Shown here: positions 36,111 to 44,367 of the stretch, piece after piece | Layout of the letters: each line of letters begins with the position of its first letter | Position numbering within the stretch: position 1 is the first letter of the stretch | Assembly (NCBI RefSeq): GCF_900095745.1 | Contig: NZ_FMIR01000018.1 | Coordinates: 496,001-560,000, forward strand | Direction of reading: 5' to 3' | DNA from: Microbacterium oxydans | GTDB taxonomy: Bacteria > Actinomycetota > Actinomycetes > Actinomycetales > Microbacteriaceae | DNA: 64,000 bases | Notes under the pieces: generated by a model | What the model was told of the DNA's origin: nothing | The model's input: the letters and a program-made list of their open reading frames with translations, nothing else | The model's database searches: none | Program-made: the position numbers and the translations under genes

Positions 36111-37243
36111 GCGGCGACGGAGACCGGCGCACGGTCCTTCTCGTGCACCCCGGTGCGGAGCTGTTCGGCTCGGACCGCATGCTGCTCGAGAGTGCGATCG
36201 GCCTCATCGAAGCGGGTGCACGGGTCGTGGTCGCGCTGCCGAGCTCAGGGCTTCTCGTCCCCGAGCTGCGCGCGGCCGGCGCTGAAGTCGTCATCCTCCC
36301 GATGCTCGTCCTGCGCAAGGTCCTGCTGACTCCGCGCGGACTGCCCCGCCTCTTCCGCGACACCTTCCGGGGTCTCGGCGCCGCCTGGCGTCTGATCGGT
36401 CGGATTCGCCCCGATGTCGTGTACGTCTCGACGATCATCATCCCGCAGTGGCCGCTGATCGCGCGGTTACGGCGGACCCGCTCGGTGAGCCATGTGCACG
36501 AAGCCGAGGCGTCGGGCAACAGACTCGTGAACGGCATCCTCTACTCCCCCCATCTCGCCTCCGAGCGCACGATCGTGAACAGCCGGTTCAGTCTCGACAC
36601 GATCCGTGCCGCGCTGCCGGCGCTCGCGCGTCGCGCGCACGTGGTCTACAACGGCGTCGCCTCGCCTCCGCAACCCCTCTCACCCCGGCCGCGCATCGAG
36701 CAGGCGCTCCGCGTCCTCTACATCGGCCGACTGTCTCCGCGTAAGGGCCCCGACCTCGTCATCGAGGCGGCCTCGGTACTGCACGCCGCGGGTCGCGAGG
36801 TCGAGGTCACGCTCCTCGGTGCGGTCTTCGAAGGATACGAGTGGTTCGAGCGCGACCTTCGCGAACAGGCCGCAGCGGCGGGCGTCTCCGTCGACTTCGC
36901 CGGCTTCCACTCCGCGATCTGGCCATTCCTCGCCGAGGCGGATGTGCTCGTCGTCCCCTCTCGCGTCGACGAGCCGTTCGGGAACACCGCGGTCGAGGGC
37001 ATCCTCGCTCTGCGGCCCGTGATCGCGAGCGACAGCAGTGGACTCCGAGAGGCAGCCGGCGGCTACGCGACCGCCCAACTGGTCACCCCGGGCGATGCGG
37101 AATCGATCGCCGCCGCACTGACCGAGATCCACACGCGATGGGACGAGATCGTGTCGACCGTCGCAGACAGCCGCGCGGAGGCTCTCCGCCGCCACGCCCC
37201 TGACGTCTATCGCGCGAGCATCACGGCACACGTCCTGCGCTGA
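36107..37243 (+). CDS. Glycosyltransferase family 4
   Basis: 378 residues. N-terminal LLVHPGAELFGSDRMLLESA matches the acceptor domain of GT4 enzymes, and the C-terminal RVLYIGRLSPRKGPDLVIEA, then VPSRVDEPFGNTAVEGILAL, is the conserved GT4 nucleotide-sugar block with its Glu. ATG overlaps the preceding stop as ATGA. It is the last gene of the rightward operon and is followed by a hairpin shared with the convergent flippase gene. Confidence 0.93.
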   Translation: MSGDGDRRTVLLVHPGAELFGSDRMLLESAIGLIEAGARVVVALPSSGLLVPELRAAGAEVVILPMLVLRKVLLTPRGLPRLFRDTFRGLGAAWRLIGRIRPDVVYVSTIIIPQWPLIARLRRTRSVSHVHEAEASGNRLVNGILYSPHLASERTIVNSRFSLDTIRAALPALARRAHVVYNGVASPPQPLSPRPRIEQALRVLYIGRLSPRKGPDLVIEAASVLHAAGREVEVTLLGAVFEGYEWFERDLREQAAAAGVSVDFAGFHSAIWPFLAEADVLVVPSRVDEPFGNTAVEGILALRPVIASDSSGLREAAGGYATAQLVTPGDAESIAAALTEIHTRWDEIVSTVADSRAEALRRHAPDVYRASITAHVLR

Positions 37244-37250
37244 CCCGGCC

Positions 37251-37278
37251 GCCAGGCGTCTGCGTGCGGACGCCTGGC
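37251..37278. terminator. Bidirectional hairpin between GT4 and flippase genes
   Basis: 10-bp stem GCCAGGCGTC (37251-37260) with GACGCCTGGC (37269-37278), 8-base loop. It sits right against the stop codon of the minus-strand flippase and 7 bases after the GT4 stop. No T-run. Confidence 0.65.
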
Positions 37279-38612
37279 TACGCGGCGTCGTCGCTCGGCT
37301 GCGCCACCGACTCCTGGCTGCCGACAGTGAGCCGGGTCTTGTGTCGCACGATGTAGATCGAGAACGGGATCAGCTGGCACACCAGCAGCGCGAACGCGAC
37401 GCCGATCAGAGGTCCGGCGATTCCGAGCACGGGGGTGAGGACGAAGGAGAGTCCGATTCCGACAGCCGCCATACTCAGCGTGGGGATCACCTGGAATCGG
37501 ATGCCGGGCTTGTCCATGATGAACATGCCCAGCGGATACACGGCCGCGGTCATCATGATCATCAGCCCGAAGGCGAAGATGGTGCTCGGCCGCACCGTCA
37601 GCTCGCCCTGCGTGATGAAGCCGAAGAGCCAGGGACCGACCAGCCAGACCATGACTGTCGCGACCGCGATGGCGACGGCGAACAGGGCGGAGAGCAGAAA
37701 GGGGCCACGCCGGAGATCGCCGTCATGCCGCATTCGCGCGAAATGTGGCCACAGGGCCAGGCCACCGGCCATCACCAGCCCGTTGAGAGCGAAGAAGACC
37801 TGTCCGGCCACGCCGTATTCGGCGACATCGGTCGGCCCGCCGAGCTGCGCGATGACGTATCGCTGGGATCCCACGGCGATGGGATAGGTCACCATCTGCG
37901 CAAGCATCGGCCAGCCGACATCCATCACGCGCACGCCGGGGAAACGGCGCGGACGCAGAACCATCCGCACGGCCGACGGGATCAGCGGCGACGTCGTGCG
38001 CGCCGTGATCAGGATGCCCAGCACGGAAACCAAGAAGGACGCCGCGAACGAGGCGATCGCGACGAATGAATGGAGGTTCTCCCCGCCGAACGTGAGGATC
38101 AGCCACACCCCGGCCATCGTGAGCGGAGAGATCAAGCCCTGCAGCAGGATCACGACGTGGTTGCGGCGCTGTCCGAGCATGATGCGCACCCAGATGCCGA
38201 GCGGGATCCCCAGGCAGAAGATGGTCACGCAGTAGAACGCCGCCAGCGACGCACCCGGGCGTCCGCCGGCCTCTCCGAAGACCAGCTCCCAGGCGCCGGT
38301 GAGGACGAGGACGGTGTTGATCGCCATCGCGCTGGCCGCGAACATGAGCAGCACGCGTCCGACGGAGGTGAGCTGGTACCTCAGCTTCTCGTCGGTGCGC
38401 ACGTCGTCGCTCGTCGCGACGGCGTTGACCAGGACCGCCCCGCTGCCGAGGTCGGTGAACGTCAGCAGCGAGGGGATCGTGGTCAGCAATGTGTAAAGGG
38501 CGAAGCTGTCGACGCCCGCGCCTCCGATGATCATGCGCGTCGTGAGAACGCCACAGACAAGCGCGATGACCATCGTCAGCGCGCGGGCGCCGACAGCGAG
38601 AAGTGAACCCAT
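37278..38612 (-). CDS. Wzx-type polysaccharide flippase
   Basis: 444 residues from ATG 38612 (MGSLLAVGARALTMVIALVC). About 12-14 hydrophobic helices spread over the whole length, of MOP-superfamily type, with few charged residues inside the membrane part. It is expected to flip the undecaprenyl-linked repeat unit to the outer face of the membrane. A hydrophilic open frame continues upstream to 38810 but overlaps the next gene and lacks membrane character. The start follows the stop of the beta-helix gene by 10 bases, so the two are probably cotranscribed. Confidence 0.88.
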   Translation of the reverse strand: MGSLLAVGARALTMVIALVCGVLTTRMIIGGAGVDSFALYTLLTTIPSLLTFTDLGSGAVLVNAVATSDDVRTDEKLRYQLTSVGRVLLMFAASAMAINTVLVLTGAWELVFGEAGGRPGASLAAFYCVTIFCLGIPLGIWVRIMLGQRRNHVVILLQGLISPLTMAGVWLILTFGGENLHSFVAIASFAASFLVSVLGILITARTTSPLIPSAVRMVLRPRRFPGVRVMDVGWPMLAQMVTYPIAVGSQRYVIAQLGGPTDVAEYGVAGQVFFALNGLVMAGGLALWPHFARMRHDGDLRRGPFLLSALFAVAIAVATVMVWLVGPWLFGFITQGELTVRPSTIFAFGLMIMMTAAVYPLGMFIMDKPGIRFQVIPTLSMAAVGIGLSFVLTPVLGIAGPLIGVAFALLVCQLIPFSIYIVRHKTRLTVGSQESVAQPSDDAA

Positions 38613-38622
38613 ACCTACATCG

Positions 38623-41262
38623 TCACCGCTGTCGGGCTCCCAGCGACGCGCCGTTGACGGGGAGTCGCGATACCGAGGCGATATCTGCCGGCACCGGGAC
38701 CCCTGCGGACGCGCGGGTGGCGAGCAGCATGAACTCCCCGTTGACGACGCTCGCCCCTTCGACGAACTGCGATCGCCGGTCGTGACCGGTCGCCGCGGTG
38801 AACGCCGCAAGCGTGTCGGCTACCGTCGGGTCCTTCGACACCGCGCCTCGGGACCATGCCGAGAACCATCTCGGTGTGCCCGGCGCCGTGCGGTGATACA
38901 GGTTGCCGTCGATACTCGACACCATCTGCGCGCCGGTGAATCTCAGCGAGTAGTCCTGCACGCACACGAGGCAGTTGCCCGCGCTCTCCGCGATGACATT
39001 GTTCGATACCACCGTGTTGCGCACGGTCCACGGTGCCAGCGGGGCGTACCTCGTCCGGGGGTCGTGACCCGCGGCGTTCGGATCGGAGGCGCTGCGCGCA
39101 TCCTGCCCGATGCTGATGTTGCGGTTCGCGTTGCCGACGAAGGTGTTGTTCCAGATCTTCACGTTGCCGGAGTTGAGCACGAAGAGACCGAAGTCGCCGT
39201 TGCGCGCGATGATGTTGTCGGCGACGATCGCCCGCTCGGACAGCTCGACCATGACACCATGACCGGTGTTGCCGATCACGTCGTTGCCGGTGAAGGCGAT
39301 GTCGATGACGGACTCGTCGAACCACGGTCCCCGCCCGTTGTTCGCGGTGAAGGCGCTGTCGGACACCGTCACCTTCTGCGTTCGAGTGACCTTGAAGGCG
39401 CCCGAGACCGGAGAGTGGTTGAAGCCCTCGGAGTTGTTCCCGGTCGAGAGCATCTGCGTCACCTTGAGCCCGTCGGCCTGCGAGGCTCCTCCGCCGAGCA
39501 GCCCGTTGCCGATCAGCGACACCCGATTCAGCGTGGTCCGCGGAGACCACGAGTAGAAGCCCGTCGTCGAGTTGTCACGGATCGTCACGTCGGTGAGCGA
39601 CACGTCGGCGGCAGCCGCGATCACCGTGCCCATCTCGGGGACGGTGGTGGCGTACCGACGGACGCCGATCCCACGGATCGCCGTACCGGCCGAACGGATC
39701 GAGAGCGCCTGTGTGAGCACGCTCGCCTCGACGGGTTTGCCCGTCGGGTTCGTGCCGATCACGAGTCGCTTCGCCGCGTCATCCACGAAGAACGTCCCGG
39801 CCTTGACCTGCGCCGCGGTGGCGACCTGGCGCAGCTGCACGCCCGCCACCCAGACCTGGTCCGGGTGGGCGGCCATCGGACGCTCCGGGTTCACGAAGCG
39901 CCACTCGGCCTGCGTGTTGTCGGGAGCGCCCTTGGTGTAGGTCGGGCTCGAATCGAGCTTCGTCGTCCAGCCGTCGACGACCCAGGTGCTCCCCGATGCC
40001 TTCCACCCCGTGACGGACTTCGCGCCGTCGAGCCAGACCGCCTCGTTCGACGCCGGCTGGATGGTGACCTTCTTCTGCGGGGGGATCACGATCTGCTCGT
40101 GATACGTGCCGCCACGCAGAACGATGGTCCCGCCATTCGGGACCAGACGCAGGGCGGCGCCGATCGTCTTGACCGGCGAGTTCTTGGTGCCGGCAGCGCC
40201 GTCCGAGCCCGCGGGAGCAGCGTAGATCGCCGTCGCCGGGGCGTCGTAGGAGAGCGAGCCCGGGACTCGTGCACCCGGCTCACCGCGCACACCTGCCGGA
40301 GTCGCGGGAGTGACGGGCCCGGGAGCCGGTGCCGGAGCGGGCGCCGGTGCGGGTGCCGGAGCAGGCGCCGGTGCGGGCGCCGGTGCGGGTGCCGGGGTCG
40401 GTGCCGGTGGACGCGTGGGGGCCGGAGCAGGGGCCGGCGCCGGAGCACCAGCGGCGGTGGCGCGGATGTCATCGATGCCGACGGGTACCGCCGACTTCGC
40501 CCCGGACGAGGTGTAGAGCGCGAAAGCGTAGCCACCCGGCTTCTGCAGGCGCGCGGAGGATGCATCCGAGTGCGAGACCTGCCACGCCGACGGCTCTGCG
40601 GCACCCGAGACCCATGCCTTCGCCGAGAGGGCGACGGGGTTCGTGCCGGTCACTCGGAATGCGACGTCCAGCGAGGTCCCACTCTTCACGGTCAGCGGAA
40701 GGCGACGCTCGGCGAGGTTCTGAACCCCGGTGAGGTCGGTGAGTCGGACGACGGACACGTAGGCCGAGCCATCGGGGTGCACGCGCACCCGCACTCCGTA
40801 CGAGTCCTTCCCCGAGACCCGGACAGCCTGTGCCAGGTAGAGCGGCCCACCGACGGGGAGCTTCGGGATCGAGAGCGAGAACCGGCTGTCGACGTCGGCA
40901 GCCGAGACGCCGGCCACGGTCGCCCGGGCGGTGATCCCGGGTTTGCGGCTCGCCAGGAGAGCCACATCTCCGGTGACGCTGGAGGCGCCTTCGGTGACGC
41001 GCCACGCGCCGACCGCCGAAGAACCCCATCCGGAGCCGACCGTGCGGTCCATGTCGTCGTCGATGACGGGGGCAGGAGCCGCCGCCGCCGGGCGCGCCGC
41101 TCCCTGCGCCAGGTCTGCCGACGCGGATGCCGGAACCGACGTCAGCGCGGCTGTGACTCCCAACACGGCGGCGAGAGCACCCGCGAGCGCTCGTCGGCGG
41201 TGTTGTCGGGGCTGGCGGGAGGTCTTTCGGGATGAGGCGAGCTCAAGGAACGGAAGGGACAT
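38623..41262 (-). CDS. Secreted right-handed parallel beta-helix protein
   Basis: 879 residues. Signal peptide of about 48 residues with a basic n-region and ALAGALAAVLGVTAALTSVP. Residues 66-270 form a beta-rich module also present twice in the large PKD protein of this locus (MDRTVGSGWGSSAVGAWRV, WVSGAAEPSAWQVSHSDASS). An Ala-Pro linker lies near residues 271-314. The C-terminal half has AAPAGSDGAAGTKNSPVKTI, GGTIVLRGGTYHEQI and repeated beta-helix rungs, like pectin-lyase-fold proteins (right-handed parallel beta-helix). It may process or bind the exopolysaccharide as lyase or hydrolase; catalytic residues cannot be confirmed. Confidence 0.88.
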   Translation of the reverse strand: MSLPFLELASSRKTSRQPRQHRRRALAGALAAVLGVTAALTSVPASASADLAQGAARPAAAAPAPVIDDDMDRTVGSGWGSSAVGAWRVTEGASSVTGDVALLASRKPGITARATVAGVSAADVDSRFSLSIPKLPVGGPLYLAQAVRVSGKDSYGVRVRVHPDGSAYVSVVRLTDLTGVQNLAERRLPLTVKSGTSLDVAFRVTGTNPVALSAKAWVSGAAEPSAWQVSHSDASSARLQKPGGYAFALYTSSGAKSAVPVGIDDIRATAAGAPAPAPAPAPTRPPAPTPAPAPAPAPAPAPAPAPAPAPAPAPGPVTPATPAGVRGEPGARVPGSLSYDAPATAIYAAPAGSDGAAGTKNSPVKTIGAALRLVPNGGTIVLRGGTYHEQIVIPPQKKVTIQPASNEAVWLDGAKSVTGWKASGSTWVVDGWTTKLDSSPTYTKGAPDNTQAEWRFVNPERPMAAHPDQVWVAGVQLRQVATAAQVKAGTFFVDDAAKRLVIGTNPTGKPVEASVLTQALSIRSAGTAIRGIGVRRYATTVPEMGTVIAAAADVSLTDVTIRDNSTTGFYSWSPRTTLNRVSLIGNGLLGGGASQADGLKVTQMLSTGNNSEGFNHSPVSGAFKVTRTQKVTVSDSAFTANNGRGPWFDESVIDIAFTGNDVIGNTGHGVMVELSERAIVADNIIARNGDFGLFVLNSGNVKIWNNTFVGNANRNISIGQDARSASDPNAAGHDPRTRYAPLAPWTVRNTVVSNNVIAESAGNCLVCVQDYSLRFTGAQMVSSIDGNLYHRTAPGTPRWFSAWSRGAVSKDPTVADTLAAFTAATGHDRRSQFVEGASVVNGEFMLLATRASAGVPVPADIASVSRLPVNGASLGARQR
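40320..40450 (-). repeat. Ala-Pro codon repeat (linker of the beta-helix protein)
   Basis: Short tandem GC-rich units of 12-18 bases based on GGTGCCGGAGCGGGC, encoding a roughly 44-residue Pro-Ala-rich linker on the minus strand, near residues 271-314. A likely site of length variation between strains. Confidence 0.75.
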
Positions 41263-41365
41263 ATGTCACCGTTTTCTGGGGCAGGTTCAACGATCAACCA
41301 GCACCTCGCCGCTGTTTACACCCCGGCGGTGAAGTGCGAGTCCCCCTCGCAACTCATGAAGAGTA
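41263..41365 (-). promoter_or_regulatory. 5' leader B with GGGGA-loop hairpin
   Basis: Upstream of the beta-helix gene on the minus strand. A -10-like TACTCT lies at 41365-41360; eight bases later begins a hairpin with arms TGCGAG/CTCGCA (6 bp) and loop GGGGA (41351-41335). So the predicted transcript starts almost directly with a GGGGA-loop hairpin. No other gene is visible in the interval; an ACATATGT palindrome overlaps the start codon. Confidence 0.65.
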
Positions 41366-41444
41366 ACCGGCTCAGGAGGCAAAGACAAACGGGCACCGCC
41401 TTCCGACCGATATACGCCATGATGGCGTGAACCCCGGTCAGCGG

Positions 41445-42797
41445 TCAATCGCTGTAGTACTCGCTGCGATGTCTATCGGGTCGAGCCCTGTTCAGCACCG
41501 TCCCGAGAATGCGGGCACCACCGGACTCGAGCGACTTGATGCTCTTCGTCAGCGCGGCACGGCGCGTCTTGGTCGCATCGACGACGAGGATGACTCCGTC
41601 TGTCTGGGTGGCGAAGAGGTTCGCATCCGCAACGCTCAGCGTGGGGGGAGAGTCGATAACGACGTAGTCGTACTCGGCTGCGGCGAAATCGAGCAGCTGC
41701 GCCATGCGCGACGACGTGAGCAGTTCGGCCGGGTTGGGAGGCACCGTGCCGGCGGGCAGGATGTCCAGCGTGCTGTCGGCGACGCTGTGCTTGGCCACCT
41801 CGAACTCGACCTCGTCGAGCAGCACGCTCGTGAGACCGATGGACCCATCGATGCCGGCGTGCTCGTGCGCGCGCGGGCGGCGCATGTCGGCGTCGATCAG
41901 CAGCACGGAGTTGCGGAGGCCCGCGAGCGTCATGGCCAGGTTCACCGACACCGTCGACTTGCCCTCGGCCGGCATGCCCGACGTGACCAGGAGCACCTTC
42001 ACGCGCGACGACACATTCGCATAGGCGAGGGCGGAGCGGATGCGGCGGAACTCCTCCGATGTGTGCCCCAGCGGCTCCTGCGCCACGGCGATGCCGCGCG
42101 TCGCCAGCAGCGGGGACTTCGACACGACACCGAGCACAGGGTCGCCCCCTGCCTGCGTGAGCGACTCCTCGTTGCGCACACGGGTGTCGAGGACCCCGAT
42201 CAGGATGGCGACGGCGAGGCCGAGCACCCCGCCGAGGAAGCCGCCGAGAAGGGCATCGCGAGGCTTGCTCGGGGTGAACTGGAACTCCGGCACGACCGCA
42301 TCGTCGATGACCTGCGCGGTGATCGTGGACTCGCCCTGCGGATCCTTGGGAGCCACATCCTTGACGGCGACGATGAGCTGGTCTGCGACGGCGTTCGCCA
42401 GCTCGGCCGATGCTTCTGCGTCGTCCGCGATGCCGGTGATGCGGAGCGTGACCGTACTCTGCGGGATCGACACCTCGATGTCACGGGCCAAAGCGTGTGG
42501 CGTGGTGTCGAGGTCGAGTTCTTCGATGACGGGCTCGAGCACGCGCGAGCTGGTGGCGAGCTGAGCGAACGACAGCATCTGGCTCTGCGTGTACACCGAT
42601 CCCTGGTTGAGGTCGGAGGCGCTGGTTCCCTGGTTGAGGGCGAAGTACAGCGAGGTCGTCGCCTGGAAGAGCGGCGTCTGCAAGGACGCATATCCGTATG
42701 ACCCCGCCGCCCCGAGAACGGCGGACAGCACGATCAGCCACCAGAACTTGCGCAACGAGCTCACGATGACGCGCAGACTGACCCGGCTCTCGCCCAT
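41445..42797 (-). CDS. Polysaccharide co-polymerase / BY-kinase (Wzz-Wzc like)
   Basis: 450 residues from ATG 42797. Wzz part: two membrane helices (about residues 18-38 and 180-200) around an extracytoplasmic loop. Kinase part: Walker A SGMPAEGKSTVSVNLA, Walker A' VLLIDADMRRPR and Walker B YDYVVIDSPP, the bacterial tyrosine kinase pattern. It controls chain length and export by autophosphorylation. The C-terminal Tyr cluster is minimal (SEYYSD at the very end). The partner phosphatase is at 49877-50494. Preceded by a short leader with two GGGGA motifs. Confidence 0.93.
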   Translation of the reverse strand: MGESRVSLRVIVSSLRKFWWLIVLSAVLGAAGSYGYASLQTPLFQATTSLYFALNQGTSASDLNQGSVYTQSQMLSFAQLATSSRVLEPVIEELDLDTTPHALARDIEVSIPQSTVTLRITGIADDAEASAELANAVADQLIVAVKDVAPKDPQGESTITAQVIDDAVVPEFQFTPSKPRDALLGGFLGGVLGLAVAILIGVLDTRVRNEESLTQAGGDPVLGVVSKSPLLATRGIAVAQEPLGHTSEEFRRIRSALAYANVSSRVKVLLVTSGMPAEGKSTVSVNLAMTLAGLRNSVLLIDADMRRPRAHEHAGIDGSIGLTSVLLDEVEFEVAKHSVADSTLDILPAGTVPPNPAELLTSSRMAQLLDFAAAEYDYVVIDSPPTLSVADANLFATQTDGVILVVDATKTRRAALTKSIKSLESGGARILGTVLNRARPDRHRSEYYSD

Positions 42798-42829
42798 GGT
42801 TCCCCATTCCCCCTGAGATTTCGATTCTA
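42798..42829 (-). promoter_or_regulatory. 5' leader C: two GGGGA motifs before the Wzz/kinase gene
   Basis: A -10-like TAGAAT is on the minus strand at 42829-42824, seven bases before a predicted start near 42816. The remaining 18 or so bases contain CAGGGGGAAT and TGGGGAACC and run straight into the ATG; the second motif takes the place of the Shine-Dalgarno sequence. No stem is visible here. Confidence 0.5.
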
Positions 42830-42852
42830 GATGAGTCAACGTTTCGGCATCC

Positions 42853-44163
42853 TCACCCTTGTGGATGCGACGCCCTGGCACCTTGCGGCAGCCGCAGCCC
42901 CTCCGGCGGGCCGATGTCGACGCCCGCGGCTTCGTCATCGGCCCCTCCGAGCATCGCCGAGTCTCTCGCCCAGGTGATGGCCAGGCCGACGCAGAACCAG
43001 AGGAACATGCTGTACTGCGTGATGAGGGCGACCACCACCAGGCTCGGAAGCTGTCCGACGACCGCGAGCGCGGCGGGGCTTCGCGTCGAACGCCTCAGTG
43101 CCATCCACGCCGCGCAGACGACGGCAGCCATGATGAGGAAGGTCGGCACGTACCCGTACCGCAGCAGGGTGAGGACGAGTGCGTTGTCGACGGATCTGGC
43201 GAAGTAGCCGAGGTAGTAATCGCCCGAGACCAGGGAATGCCAGTCGCCCGGGTTGCCGAAGACCTGCACCTGTTCGAGGAGCACGAGCAGGTCCGTCCGA
43301 TAGTCCGCGCTACCGCCCGCCTCTTCCCCCGCTGCTCCGAAGACCGTATCGATGATGGGGATGACGATGGCCGTTCCGACCGCACCGGCCACGGCGACGG
43401 TCGCCCGGAACCGGGTGGAGACCCCAGCGATCAGGAATGTGGAGAGGATGAGCGTGAGCACGAGCGTCAGGAGTCCCACGCGACTGAAGGTGAGGACCGT
43501 CGCCACCGCGATGATCACCACCCCGCTGATCTTCGGGGCGAGCCGCCACCTGGTCGCGACGACGAACGCCGACGACATGGCCAGGGCTGCGCCGAGCGCG
43601 ATCGAGTGTCCGAAAGCGCCCTCCGCCCTCAGCACTCCCCCGCGCTCCTGCAGCGGGCTCCAGGTGTCGTAGATGACCCCCGACCCCGGTATGAGCACGA
43701 ACGGGTTGAACGAAGTGAAGAACTCCACGACGGCGAGGGTCGCGGCGACCACGGCGACGATCGCGATGGTCGAGGTCACCCATGCGGTGCCGACCCGGGC
43801 GAGCACCACGCGGCCCCAGATATAGGGGATCACCCATTCGAGCAGCGCGGCGACGAGGGACGCGAGGTCCACGGAGCCGAAGGCGTACAGGCCGACGGTG
43901 ACGATGATGAACACCGCCACCCACGCGTCGGCCGCCCTCAGCGGGACGATCGACCAGTTGACGACGATCAGCAGCGCTGTGAGGAGCGTGATCGCGGCCC
44001 AATAGAAGCCGATGTTCACCCCCACCCAGAGGGGGACGAAGAAGAGCACGCACGCCCAGATGACGAATGCCGCTCGAGGCATCATCCGGAGCACGAGAAC
44101 GACGAGGGCCAGTGCGGCGAGACCTCCGACTGCGAGGAGCACGATCGGAACAGCAGTGGCCAT
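42853..44163 (-). CDS. Wzy-type O-antigen/exopolysaccharide polymerase
   Basis: 436 residues with about 11 membrane helices. FSRVGLLTLVLTLILSTFL inside the middle fits the Wzy/O-antigen ligase family pattern, and a long periplasmic-type loop (GAAGEEAGGSADYRTDLLVL to SGDYYLGYFARSVDNALV) lies between helices. It is expected to join lipid-linked repeat units outside the membrane. Followed by the Wzz/kinase gene after 55 bases. No GGGG-loop hairpin is seen in front of this gene, unlike most of the locus. Confidence 0.85.
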   Translation of the reverse strand: MATAVPIVLLAVGGLAALALVVLVLRMMPRAAFVIWACVLFFVPLWVGVNIGFYWAAITLLTALLIVVNWSIVPLRAADAWVAVFIIVTVGLYAFGSVDLASLVAALLEWVIPYIWGRVVLARVGTAWVTSTIAIVAVVAATLAVVEFFTSFNPFVLIPGSGVIYDTWSPLQERGGVLRAEGAFGHSIALGAALAMSSAFVVATRWRLAPKISGVVIIAVATVLTFSRVGLLTLVLTLILSTFLIAGVSTRFRATVAVAGAVGTAIVIPIIDTVFGAAGEEAGGSADYRTDLLVLLEQVQVFGNPGDWHSLVSGDYYLGYFARSVDNALVLTLLRYGYVPTFLIMAAVVCAAWMALRRSTRSPAALAVVGQLPSLVVVALITQYSMFLWFCVGLAITWARDSAMLGGADDEAAGVDIGPPEGLRLPQGARASHPQG

Positions 44164-44291
44164 GCGTCAGGATCCTACTCGGGGGTGGTGGCGCGGAACG
44201 AATCTCATGAGCCTGTCCTCCCCGCCGGTGTCACCGGGCGCTATGCGCTCGGGCCGCAGTCAATATGTAACACGTCAGCACTCACGAACAA

Positions 44292-44349
44292 GTGAGGCGC
44301 GCCCTCGTCCGCCGGCGCGTGAGCACCGACGGACGGGAGCGCACCTCAC
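44292..44349 (-). terminator. Large hairpin after the PKD protein gene
   Basis: Outer arms GTGAGG (44292-44297) and CCTCAC (44344-44349), next GCGC/GCGC, and an inner CGTCCG/CGGACG pair give a long imperfect stem 19 bases beyond the PKD gene stop. The rest of 44164-44367 shows no gene and is the promoter region of the polymerase gene. Confidence 0.55.
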
Positions 44350-44367
44350 GTGCGCCGCGTCGCTCCG

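Noticed and set aside
38527..41235. A 902-codon plus-strand frame opposite the beta-helix protein
   Set aside because: Low-complexity Arg/Asp/Gly translation, no motif; the minus-strand gene has a signal peptide and recognisable beta-helix domain.
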